Shown here one piece after another: positions 51,061 to 62,444 of a stretch of DNA of 64,000 nucleotides. The stretch is from contig NC_069123.1 in NCBI RefSeq assembly GCF_026914265.1, forward strand, positions 38,247,678-38,311,677, given 5' to 3'. The notes under the pieces were generated by a model. The model saw only the letters and a list, made by a program, of their open reading frames with translations. It was not told the origin of the DNA and did no database searches. The position numbers were made by a program, and so were the translations under genes. How positions within the stretch are numbered: the stretch's first letter is position 1; each line of letters opens with the position of its first letter. This DNA comes from Mya arenaria. Lineage: Eukaryota > Mollusca > Bivalvia > Myida > Myidae.

Positions 51061-51199
51061 CTAAGAACTTGATTGATTTGGCTGAAAAAAAATCATTTGG
51101 AAAGCAAGAGACAACAATAGCGTCAATGGCTGACAGTCAACTTCTACTTAATCCAATAATCGCAGTTATTTCCCCTTACACGTATAAAGGTTAACTATT

Positions 51200-52835
51200 T
51201 TTAAAATATAATGTATAACGTAATGATATAATATGCCAGGAATGTTCTAAACATTCCTTAGATGATGAATGTCACTGTCAACATTTTTTTAAACAATGAC
51301 CTCGATATCGTTTTGAATTGTCCATTCTTTTTAAATACTATGCAATTAGAAAATTATTTCCACTTCATTGTCAATATCTGAAATTTTTGTTAATACTATC
51401 ATGTTTATAACTGTCGCATCCATATAATAAAATTATGTTGTTACCTTTTGTGATTATTTTTTTGTATTAAATATTCAAATTTTGCAAAAAAGTATCCAAA
51501 CATCTTTATTTAAACTTAGTCCTTGAATGAACCTTAAACCGAAATAGTATCAAAGTGCTGTTTTAAAACTAATATTGCAACGTTTGATAATAGAAATCGT
51601 ATTATACAATGACAATAACAACAGTTCACCGTTAGCAATCAGTATGAGTCTTATGTGTCTGATGATGCTTATATGTTAATTTGTATTAATTGATATTTAT
51701 TGGAAGAAGTGTGAGGTTATGCGCACGTAAACTTGTAGACTCGTGTTCCAGTAAACTCATATTTCACTTACCATTCCAAGGCGTTAACCCAAAATTTATT
51801 GATAAAGCTATTTTGATGTATGTGTGGACTGTTGTGTTGTGTGTACGTTTGTGCCCCTCGTTCAGATTCGTTTGTACCCTCAATTTGTGCGTCTGAACAG
51901 GGTTAATATTTAAACTGGACTTGTCCCTGTAGTTTAGACTGTATTGTTGTTAATTGTTTCATAGTTGATTCCATTTGCATAAAGGTACGCATTTATAGAG
52001 AAATTAATTTTCTTAGACATTGCATGAATTTGTTTTCTACAACAAAGTGGTATTGCAACTAGTCTTTCCTGGGAATGAATACGAAACTTTGTGGGAACGA
52101 ATACGTTTTACTCGTAAAATCCAAGTTGTGCGTGCAAATATTTTCTTTTTGTAAAGTTTTTCTCAAAATCAAACATAATGTTTTCAGGGGGTCCAACGTT
52201 AGTTATTTTTGCGGTAATTTAAGTGAGGGAAATATTTGATGAGGAACAAACAACGGGTTTTGAAAGTTTTTTTGGTGTTTTTGGAGGCTATTTTGACCTG
52301 GTAAGTATGTTTATTTTACTTTACCGCAATATAAATAAGCCTTCCCGGAGGCCAGACGTGTAAACTTTTCTCGTTTTTTAACCTATGATCCTAGAGGCCT
52401 TAACAGAAAAGTAATTGAAAGTGTAAGTTAAACGAGTGCTTGTTTACGAAGTGAAAATAGAAAATTGCGTGACTTGAAAATATATTTCAGTCAAAGTGTA
52501 CCATTCATGTACAGATTTCAGTTATTTCTTGATTGAGCTTTTGCATCTTTTTTTTCTTTCGACAGCGTGTGCACTTAACATGGGCACCATATGGCCAATT
52601 TCTGTATGTTTAAACACCTTTTATGTCTGGAGTGGAAGTTTTGTTCGATGCAGAATCAGAATAAGCGTACGTTAACATAAGTCTAATTCAGACACGAGCT
52701 GTAGGAAATGTTTATATTAAACCAAAATGCAATTTGTTACCCAATAAGACCGTCCCGTTTATTTGTTTTGCAAAATTACCTACTATTCTAGGAATTTATA
52801 CATGTACTCATTAAATTATTACTCTTTATATCAAT
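51200..52835. other. Unassigned spacer
   Basis: AT-rich sequence. No gene or repeat structure is supported. Confidence 0.45.
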
Positions 52836-52839
52836 GTAG

Positions 52840-53095
52840 GAACTCTTGATGACACACAAACGTCCGAGTGAAAACAAGACTATGCTTAAGACTATGGTCC
52901 TCAAACTTGACATTGACAGAAGATGGAGTATGGGGTTACCGGGTCCAAGGTTAAGATCACAGTGAATGTGAACGCGAAACACTTGTCCGAGTGATAACTC
53001 GAAATGCCTGGACCTATGGTCATCAAATTTGACTTGGAGGTCACATTGACATTGACAAAGACCCTGCAGCCAGGAGGGTACATGATTATCTGCAA
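52840..53095 (+). repeat. GGTCA/GACATTGACA minisatellite relic, about two units
   Basis: The motifs CGTCCGAGTGA or TGTCCGAGTGA, ACTATGGTCMTCAAAYTTGAC and GACATTGACA occur twice, about 130 bp apart. The type is related to 21885-22250. Confidence 0.55.
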
Positions 53096-53639
53096 AAATC
53101 AGTCATCATCTCATCTGTAACTTCTATCCCCGATATACAAACTCAAATGAACATAGGCATCGAATGTGAAATGATAAATCAGCATGCATTTCGGTCCATT
53201 GAATATTTTATTCAATCATCTCTTGTTTTGATGCTGTTTTCATGTGCATCAAAGTTTTAACACCTTTACCCCAATAAACCTGTGAGGTTGCAAATACCTG
53301 AAAGAAAACTTGCCAACCCCAGAAAAGATAGAAGTGACTCGCTTGGACTTCATGAAAGCTTTTGTATGGTTTTAATTTAAATTAAATTATCGTCAAACGT
53401 TTAGCACTTAGAACAACTTTTGTTGCAAAGGAGGCAAATGAGAAGAAATAATATTCAGTTTCAATGTATTACACAGCAAGTTAATATAATGTTTGATTCA
53501 ATCGTTACAACACATACAATGCAAATGTTTGCTTTGTACAATACAACATAACAAAATTACATTGTGTTTACCTAAGCACTTGTTTTTGTTATTATAACAT
53601 AAATCGGTCAGTGCCAAACATGATACAAACAACAATATT
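53096..53639. other. Spacer with a block repeated at 54527-54680
   Basis: The part from about 53495 (TTGATTCAATCGTTACAACA, ATGCAAATGTTTG, CATAACAAAATTACATT) recurs at 54535-54680. The 86-bp array thus lies between two direct copies of its own left flank. Confidence 0.6.
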
Positions 53640-54412
53640 GGAGCTGTCTGAATAGTATAGCGAAGAATACACAATAATAAAAAATGAATGCATCAGTGTC
53701 AAATACAATACAAACAACAATAATGGAGCTTTATAAATAATATAGCGAAGAATACACAATAATAATAAATGAATGCAAAAGTGTCAACTACAATGAAGCA
53801 CAACAACATTGGAGCTGTCTAAATGATATAGCGAAGAATACACAATAATAATACATAAATGCAGAAGTGTCAACTACAATGAAGCACAACAACGTTGAAG
53901 CTGTCTAAATGATATAGCGAAGAATACACAATAATAATAAATAAATGCGGCAGTGTCAAATGCAATAAAAAACAACAACATTGGAGCTGTCTTAATAAAA
54001 AAGCGAAGAATACACAATAATTATAAATGAATGCATCAGTGTCAATAACAATGAAACACAAAAACATTGGAGCTGTCTAAATAATATAGCGAAGAATACA
54101 CATTAATAATAAATGAATGCGGCAGTGTCAAATACAATGAGACACATCACATTGGAGCTGTCTAAATAATACAGCGAAGAATACACAATAATGATAAATG
54201 AATGCATCAGTGTCAAACACACTATAAACAACATCATTGAATATGCCAATTAAAGTAATATAGCGAAGAATACACAATAATAATAAATGAATGCGGCACT
54301 ATCAAATACAATGAAACACATCACACTGGAGCTGTCTAAATAATATAGCGAAGAAAACACAATAATAATAAATGAATGCATCATTGTCAAACACAATATA
54401 AACTCTTGGATA
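53640..54412 (+). repeat. 86-bp minisatellite, nine to ten units
   Basis: Unit starts lie at about 53640, 53725, 53811, 53897, 53983, 54069, 54154, 54238, 54328 and 54412 (variant). Each reads GGAGCTGTCTAAATAATATA, then GCGAAGAATACACAATAATA, ATGAATGC and AGTGTCAAATACAATG. Units differ by point changes. Further partial units lie at 54412-54480 and 54670-54790. The array is downstream of the gene C stop codon. Confidence 0.88.
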
Positions 54413-54940
54413 ATGTCTTGTTGATACAGCGAAAATTGAAAAATATTACTGAATGGATGACTCATTGTCAAACACAATTGTAAATCAAACTTTGGAGTTT
54501 TTAAAGACTGGCATTATACAGCAGGTGTAAATGATCCTTGATTCAAACGTTACAACACATAAAATGCAAATGTTGTTTTTTTGTAAAGAAACATAACAAA
54601 ATTACATTATGGTTACATAAGCATTTGTTTATCTTATTATAAAATTAATCTGTCAGGGTCAAACACAGTACATTGGAGCTGTCTAAATAATATAGCGAAG
54701 AATACACAATAATGATAAAAGAAATGCTTAGTGTCAAATACAATGAAAAACTCGTGGATAATTTCTTGTTGATACAGCGAAGATTGAAAAATATTATTGA
54801 ATGCATGAGCCTCTGTCAAACACAATTGTAAATCAAACTTTGGAGTTTTTATACAGAAAAAATATAATCCGTGCTGTCCGATTCAAACTATTTAGCTATG
54901 GAGAAGTGGAATGGGTTTCTATTTGAGCAGGAATTCGAAT

Positions 54941-55428
54941 TTAAGACATGTCGTACGTGTAGTATGCAGTAAAACGGTCGTTAGAATCGTTATGAGCTAA
55001 ATAGTTTGGGTCGCTGACAGATACAGATATCCTATCGTACAAGTGGAGCTTAAAAACCGCGGATATAGAAATTGTAAAAATAACATTGTCGGATTCTTTT
55101 ATAGATTTTTGGCGTTGCATAAGCACACCAGTTGTTCCAAATTTGTGGGACAGCAGATTAAGGCTGTGACTGAAGGTTGCTGTTGTATTGTTCGTTCCTG
55201 TGGCATTAACAATCAGCGTTGAAGATACTATGTAGTAGCCTGGTCTTTCGATGAAGATTTCTCCCTCAAGCTCGAGATGAATGCATTTGTTTTCGGTGAA
55301 TGTGCGGCTGTTTTTGTTCCATCGAAGTTTTGAATGACCTTTAAAGACAATATAATAAGTAATTTGGCATTAATATATTGTATTAAAGTTACACAAAGCA
55401 TAATGCTTAAATATATATGTCGTGTGTG

Positions 55429-55477
<49 letters not shown>

Positions 55478-55488
55478 ATGTGCATGTG

Positions 55489-55520
<32 letters not shown>

Positions 55521-55591
55521 CGTGCGTGCGTGCCCGTGTGCGTGCGTGCGTGCCCGTGTGCGTGTGTGTGTGTGCGTGCGCGCGTGCGCCT

Positions 55592-55623
<32 letters not shown>

Positions 55624-58600
55624 CATTCGGAACTCCTGAGCCATTTTTATTGAAAACAAAATCGGATGTATGCCGGTACATATGTATAAGTAGTTCGTTT
55701 TTTTAAATTAATATATCATTAATTAAACGTTGTGTATTAGCTTGTATTTGTAGATCTAAGTTTAAATTGATTGCCAGTGAAATGTATCATTGCAAACATA
55801 TTTAAGATTCCCAAGAGTTAGTTTATTAAGTGTAATTGCTAAATCAAATTACTGCGCGATTAACTTGCAGCGAACTTAAACGTACCGTTTTCTTAGTAAG
55901 TAAACCGTCCATATCTATCCGAGGTTGTTTTCGATAAAAATGGGCGATGAGCTCCGAACGGTGTGTGTGTGCGTGTGTGCGTGCGTGCGTGCGTATGTGT
56001 GTTTTTAAGACGCCATCAGACTGTTTATTGACGTGGCTCCAATATAGAATATTGAAATATCTTGAAAGGTTGTTGGTAATGTGCACATAGAGGATGTAAC
56101 GCTGGTTAAGGCTACTCTGGTTATAAAACGTGCACCAGCAAACATCACTGTCACACAGTACTTTCGTCTGATGTCCCTCAGACTGTTTTAAGGGCACCAG
56201 CGATAGGTTTATCTTTTCGTACTTAACGGGAGGGTGTCCTTTTATGTGATGTTCGGTCAAAACCTAAACCTTACATATTTGGTGTCCTACTGCCTCTGTA
56301 ATGCCTATTTCAATTGGTCATAATGGCCTTATAGAGCTAATTGCATTCTGCAAGTAATTTGTTCTGAAATACTTGATAAATGTTTACGAATGACAAAGGA
56401 AAACCTAAAACTACGTTAAATTGTTTTTCTATTTAAGGACTTTGAACTGCGCCATTGCATACCATACCCCAATAAAATGCAACATGTCGAATTTTAATAC
56501 TTATATTTACATTCATTTAAATCTACATTTTTGCTAAAATAAATTGATTATTCAAGAGCATTTTCTCTTTTCTTTCTCCCGTTGTTCTCAACGGTAGGTA
56601 AATTAGAACAGCTATCGTAACCTTATTGTATACGACAATGAATGCACAGATAAAATAGTGCCTTATTTATATGTTTATTTTCTTTCTTTTCAAGGTCAAG
56701 AATATTATGAATACGTATTATTGCATACAATGTGTGTTTTCGGTCCGTTATCGTGGTGTATTAAAACGCAAAAACCCGGGCGTTATCGGTAGAAAACGTG
56801 CATTATTCAGTAAATTCACGTGCCGTTAATGCCCGGTTTTTTGTTTTACATATGCGCTTTCAGGGCCCGCATCATAACAAAGAAGGTTGAGCGACCTGCT
56901 TTCTGACCGAAAGTTGGTCAACGATGCAAACTTTTCCACAAAAACATATTTTATAATATATAATGTAGCTGCATACAAATACCAAAACAGGAAATAAATC
57001 ACAAAAGTCATATAACTTACATATTTTCTGCCGAGTTGTCTTTTCCTGGCAAGCTGATATGTTTACAAAATAGTTTTTTCTGCAGTTGTTTTGACTATTA
57101 AAAGCACTAAATTATGTCTAAAACGACTAACTCTTCCGAACTTATAGTTATTTCTGTCGATTTTATTCAGAACATACGACTTATATGGAAATGATTCCAT
57201 TATGTCGTATGCAATGAACAAAGAAATTTCAAATATTTTTTCTCTGATGCTGTATTGCTGAAGATGCTGTACATTTTATCAAGAACATGTTTGCAAAATT
57301 TTCAGGCTTAAATTAGTTATCAAAAAAAATAATGGTTAAAGTAGGACTGAATAGGTAATTCATTGATTACCCAATAGGTATTGTGTGTAAATAATCCCAG
57401 TAATCCAGTCAATTTTCGAAAAAACAACCCTTTCAAAACGAACACTGCAAAAAAAAGCGTCGAAACAAAATGCAGCTGGTCGAGTTATGTTGCGGTGACA
57501 TCACTCATGACGTCATACAAGCACCCGTTAAAGAGGTTATTTTGAACTAACTGTTTTCGCCTTTTTTAGACATTTAACAGCATTTTTAAACACAAAATAT
57601 TCTTCAAATGTTCCATCCATCATGAAATTATCTACATTAAAATCAATCAAATTATCGTTGCTTATTTTGCTTTAACTGCTTTACTGCAGATTACAGTTTT
57701 GCATGTTGCTAATAATTGTACAACGTTTTCATTAAAAAAATAGTTCCGTAGTAAATATGCCCCGCCCCTTGGTATTATTGCGCCCAATGACAGGACAGAA
57801 GTATCGAACAAACGCACGCGATATCGATGGAAAATGCCATTGCACTTTATACAGAAATAAAGTGTAATTGAAAAACAACAACCATCGTTAAGGAATGAAG
57901 TGTGAATGTAAATATATAATTTTGAAGAGAATCCAACGCTCAAAATTATCGCTATTAATTAATTCACTCATCCCCTTTTTCACTTTTTTCACCGGCATCT
58001 ACCGATACTATAGGACGTAACACGGATTCATTTTGACGGGGGGGGGGTTGTTGTACGAATATTAAAAAATGCGTCATAAAGAATATTTGCTAATTTAGAT
58101 GGAATCGACGTCGTATTAAACCAGTTCGTGCAATCATCTCACTGTAGAACTACAACAAATAAACTGCTTTTTTATATAGTACCCTCACAGATTCACTAAC
58201 TAAATGAAATGACTCTTTCCGCAAAGTCACAGGATGCATGCTTCCGCATAGCTCATGCAAACTGTACATTATGATTAAAACATTGCTCACGATTTTTATA
58301 TAATATTGGTTTTATACTAAAGATACATAATTTGAGTACTTTCGTACATTTTGATTATTATTAGACATGTTTAATTGAGTTTGAAAAAAATTGCTCAGCG
58401 GAAAGGGTTACGAAGAGGGCACTTTCTTCACAGAAAAGACATTCAAAATTTACATTCGGATCAAATTGCACATGGTTGTAATTAATATTGTTAATATACA
58501 TAAATAAATCATATGTGTTAATTTGTATTCTTGAAATTATAATTAAAAAAATATATGCTCTTTCATTTTGAGAATATCGTTGACGTGTTCATTTGACGTC

Positions 58601-60399
58601 TATATGTGTTTTAAGTAAAACTTTTAATGTAGTTGAGTATTCATTTAAGTTGATTGATTAAGTTTCATAACACATTACCCCAAAGTGTTTTAGTCGCTGT
58701 GTGCCATACACAAAAACGTGTAAAGAACGCATTAAATTTCAACAAAAAAACATTCACTTGGCCTTAGTAATTTATGATTATTACAGTGCATGTATTTAAC
58801 GAATTCTATTAATTTTATGTTTAAACGCAATCAAACTCGGTGAAACATATATATATTTTTTAACGCACCAATTTTCATTTTTAAGGAAAGTCTTTGCTAG
58901 TTGTAAGTAGGGAAATCAAAATTGCAATATCTGGATTAACAGTCAAATGTGTATCAGTAGACCGCGAATCCGTAACTACTCTGTCCTTGTATGTCCGATT
59001 TATTTAAACAGTTACATATGCAATTTTTTTCAGAATACTAGCTTTCTCTTCCCTGGGTCTTTTTGAGATATTGGATATTGAACATAAATACATGCAATAT
59101 AATAAACAGGTCAGAAGCTGTACTTTCCCGGCAACCACAATCAATAGGATGCAAGTTCCAATACGGCTATGTACATTCTTTTTAAATAATACATAAAATT
59201 ATTATATCTTTCATTATGCTGTCTTCATTATTATTTTATATCACATCATATGATCATTTAATTATAATATCGGAATTAGACTCTCACTGAAACGTTGTTG
59301 ACGGTGTTATGATTACCTTGGACTATATCACTTGGTACGCTATCTACCACTCCAACCAGCTTAGCTGTAGGCGTTTTTAGCCCCTGCCACTCACAGTCGG
59401 TGATAAACGATTCTCCGACCAAATGACCTGTATAAAGGTATTCATAAAACAATTAATTTATTAAAATTAATGTAATTTAAAATTTTGTGCATGCAAATGA
59501 TATATTTTAATTAAATTGATAAGGTTTGTTATATGTGCAGTACATTTGAAATTCAAATAATTAAAATGAACGTATTCAAACATAAAAAACAAATGGGGTG
59601 CCAAACTACATTTGTTTTAAATCTTTTAAGTTGTTCTCATTTATCATTTTAGTTAGATTCTCATTCGACCTCTAAACGTCAATGCATATCTTACTCGGAT
59701 TTGCTTGTCTGTTTTCGGCAAATTGTTTTGTCATCTCCTGAGAAAAAAGCAAACATTATAAACACCATTTAGACATATGCACGGCGAACATTTCTTGTTA
59801 ATCTTCTTTTTAAAGGCAAATTTTAACCACGAAAAGGAATGTTGCATTAGTTTAAAATATTTGTAAGCACTTTTAACTTCTCACAACAGATATAAAATTA
59901 AATCGATGTTTTATTTTGAGAAATTCCAAAATGAATGGAAATGATTGGCTGGTTTTGAAGTGCTTTGTCATCTACTGAGAAATGAAATCATGAACCGATT
60001 TTGTAAATCTTGTATAACTTGCTTAAGTAAGGTTAGTTGATAGTAAGAAAATGCATATAAAGTAATTAAACTTCTTTTTAAAGGCAAAACCATGAAAAGG
60101 CTCATTACGTTTTGAATGCGGCGCTCCATAACTTCACGAATGGGATCACAGCATACCGACTCGTTATACATTTGTCCTCGTGCATCAATGACGTTTCCTA
60201 AGTCATTGTAAGGGTACGGTTGCGAGACATTATTGCATATCAAACAGTGCATGCTGCTCTCCAATGGCGGCGGTTCCATAATGATTCTCCACGATAGAGC
60301 CAAGATGAGCAAAAGGAGTAACTGAACAATTGTCAGTATGAATAATCCAACAGCTACATGTCGTAATATTTTTCCTTCAAACGTTAACTCAAGACCCAT
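54941..60399 (-). CDS. TNF ligand-like type II membrane protein, gene C (complete, 280 aa)
   Basis: Four exons, minus strand: 60399-60109, 59737-59695, 59427-59317, 55338-54941 (291, 43, 111 and 398 nt; phases 0, 1, 1). The exon 2 donor is a good GTAAGA. The start is ATG 60399 (MGLELT). An ATG corresponding to the starts of A and B exists at about 60423, but an 11-bp loss puts it out of frame and it meets a stop after 11 codons. The cytoplasmic tail is thus 12 residues shorter. The membrane segment is at about 16-38, then a stalk with CLIC and SVCCDPIR and a sequon NES. The TNF domain runs from TPTAKLVG through [40 protein letters not shown] to [10 protein letters not shown] and TAA 54943-54941. 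Intron 3 (about 4 kb) holds CA repeats, a MITE-like element and a 1.5-kb insertion. Role as for gene B, inferred. Confidence 0.8.
55419..55623. repeat. (TG)n/(TGCG)n microsatellite in intron 3 of gene C
   Basis: A long TG and CGTG run interrupted by ATATATAT, about 80 bp upstream (transcript sense) of the exon 4 acceptor. A second run follows the MITE-like element at 55961-56003. Long apparent frames of alternating Cys/Val or His/Thr here are artefacts. Confidence 0.92.
55624..55961. mobile_element. MITE-like element inserted in the TG microsatellite
   Basis: The left end is CATTCGGAACTCCTGAGCCA, continuing with TTTTTATTGAAAACAAAATC. The right end in reverse complement is CCGTTCGGAGCTCATCGCCC, continuing with ATTTTTATCGAAAACAACCT. 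The arms are about 52 bp, with roughly three quarters of positions alike, and TG repeats stand on both sides. Gene B has an uninterrupted TG run at this place, so the element is an insertion. It has no coding frame. Confidence 0.65.
56433..57912. mobile_element. 1.5-kb insertion in intron 3 of gene C, absent from gene A
   Basis: Sequence on the two sides (AACCTAAAACTACGT and ATATAATTTTGAAGAGAATC) is contiguous in gene A at 310-360. The insert includes an inverted copy of the element at 40200-40990. It also holds a hairpin near 56769-56843 (AAAAACCCGGGCGTTATCGG against CCGTTAATGCCCGGTTTTTT). No long open frame was found and no clear target duplication. Confidence 0.6.
57913..59316 (-). other. 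Rest of intron 3 of gene C
   Basis: Closely parallel to 350-1668 of gene A, including CTCAGCGGAAAGGGYTACGA and ATCTGGATTAACAGTCAAAT. No exon was recognised in either copy. Confidence 0.6.
59942..59974 (-). pseudogene. Decayed second copy of exon 2 in intron 1 of gene C
   Basis: TTTCTCAG (AG at 59976-59975) is followed by TAGATGACAAAGCACTTC, as in gene A. The first codon in phase 0 is TAG. Confidence 0.5.
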
Positions 60400-60649
60400 C
60401 TTTTTGAATGCAGGTGGTTCCCATGGTATCTATTTTCCAAATGTAAAGATATATTAAACTTATAATCAAGTACGCTCAACTTATATGTATCATACTGTAT
60501 TTGAATCCAAATACATCACTAAGCCAATAAACCAAACCATTAATTATGATACCAATAATGCAAACAAATTAGAGCAAATACAACGGTTATATATTGATTT
60601 TATAAAATGTTTTAAACATATCTACTCATAATAATTTAATCATATACTT

Positions 60650-61350
60650 ATATGATAAATTACAACTGCCTTTACGTTTTTTTTACTGGGATACGCACCG
60701 GCACACTTTGTCTTGCAGGGTTACGGTGTTGTTCGAGGAATGTCCACTTTGAAATCAAACCAAATGCTAAAAAGAGCATTAATGGATTCAATTTTTGATC
60801 ACAAGAAACGTCATATCTCCAGCGTAATATTTGCGTGCGCTAATCATGTCCGTTTTACCATATGGCGCTTATTGTTCTGTATATTTATTGATATATCAGT
60901 AACAGAACAAGCTAAGTAGCTTGTGTTAAGACTTATTTTAAACATTTATAGTTAAGACGAACAAATCATGTTAAAACATATATTCTATTCGCTTTCATTT
61001 ACTACGAGTTTAGATATCGTTTTTTCCAAGTTAGATATTGGATAGTAATGTTTATTTTTATTAAAAAATGGGACGCGACATAGTTAACGTTTACTAGAGA
61101 CAAACCCTGATCTCTAGTGTTGGGAAGTTGGATAGCTATATACGGTGGACTAATAAACGTATAAATAAGTACGCGTGATTTGGTTGTACATTTCTATTAA
61201 AGTTTTAAATACTTAGATGATATGTTTTCCCCTCCCATTCCCTTTTCTGGGCTTGGGATCGGCAGACCTTTTGTAGCAGAGAAACGTTGTTCTTTTATTT
61301 CGAATGCATCAACATGCTGCAAAGAGCATGAATGGTTTTATGTTTGTAAT
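60650..61350 (-). repeat. Upstream cassette array of gene C (two copies)
   Basis: Copies near 60655-60745 and 61210-61290. The second is the counterpart of the gene A cassette with an ATG and donor. Here the ATG is AGG and the donor GTAAGT is CTAAGT, so this one could not serve as a coding first exon. Confidence 0.45.
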
Positions 61351-61898
61351 AACTATGAACAGCGACAAGCAGAAATATGTCGTATATTTAATTTTGGAGT
61401 TGCAAGGTTTTAGGCAAAATGTAAATAAATTAAAAAGAGAAGACGATTACTTTAGAAATAACCTAGTAAGACCCTTTAATATGCTACACCATGAACGGCG
61501 GCTTTCTATTTTTGAGTCACAGAAAACGTTATTTTTTCCAGCGAATACTTCTTATACGCCCGTCTTCATCGTTTGACCGTATGGCGACTATTTGATTTAT
61601 TATTTAAATATATATGTGGAAAGAAATACATCTATAAAAAACGTAGTAAACATTTACAGTTGAAGCAAGCAATACATTTAAAATCATATGTTCTAATCTA
61701 TCATCTTTATCTAGTTTTGTAAGCGTTTTCATGTAAGATATGAATTGTTTTGCTTTATTTTAGTTAAAACAACAATGGCCCCAGAAAATGGTATTCCATA
61801 TGTTGTTGACTGTTTGATATCATTTTTGTCATTAGAAAAAAGTCTATTTCGCACTCAATATTTAAAGGTGTGTGCAAGTGTTTTTTAAAAGAGAACAA
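61351..61898. other. Spacer
   Basis: Continues the similarity to the upstream region of genes A and B for part of its length (GAGTCACAGAAAACGTTAT). No gene is supported. Confidence 0.45.
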
Positions 61899-61924
61899 TA
61901 ATAATAATAATAATAATGATAATT

Positions 61925-61969
<45 letters not shown>

Positions 61970-61971
61970 GA
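61899..61971. repeat. (AAT)n and (ATC)n microsatellite
   Basis: About seven AAT units, then TGATAATT, then about seventeen ATC units. A simple sequence repeat. Confidence 0.95.
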
Positions 61972-62444
61972 TAAACACGTAGCAATAATAATATGCACTA
62001 GTCAATAGTAAATAAATACAAACCTAATGCACCAGAAACTTGGAAATATCAACAAGTGTAAATTCTAATTGGCCAAAACTTACTGTTAAGTGCAGGCTGA
62101 AAGAGTTATTCTTAGCATCGTGATATCCCTGATTAAAAAAATGCTAGCAACAGACAATTTCATAAAATCTTGAAAATATCAATTGGCTAAGAAACGTGTC
62201 TTCATTCAACACCAAAACCATTATAATATCAACATGATAATATCAAATTTATAATAGGACACCACAGACTACGAATAGAAACGGGTAATGGGGGACTTTA
62301 GTCGGTTATCTGCCCTTGTCAAACAGGTGCTCGTTTGGTGGCGCTGTTGTCGAATAGGTCCCTAGTTTACTTCCGTATTACAGATCGATAACAGTGGTGA
62401 TAAAATTCCGATAAAATTTGTAAATATTCAATTGATATCGCAAC

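Noticed and set aside
50991-51194. 67-codon plus-strand frame as a gene
   Set aside because: It overlaps the minus-strand retroelement fragment in part and has no supporting context.
53640-54412. CRISPR-like array
   Set aside because: The repeats are contiguous 86-bp units without spacers, in an animal genome.
53870-54825. Minus-strand frames rich in Phe, Ile and Tyr
   Set aside because: They repeat with the 86-bp unit and are AT-rich artefacts with no homology I know.
55228-55706. Long overlapping frames on both strands made of His/Thr/Arg or Cys/Val/Arg repeats
   Set aside because: They are translations of the TG/TGCG microsatellite and contain no other protein sequence.
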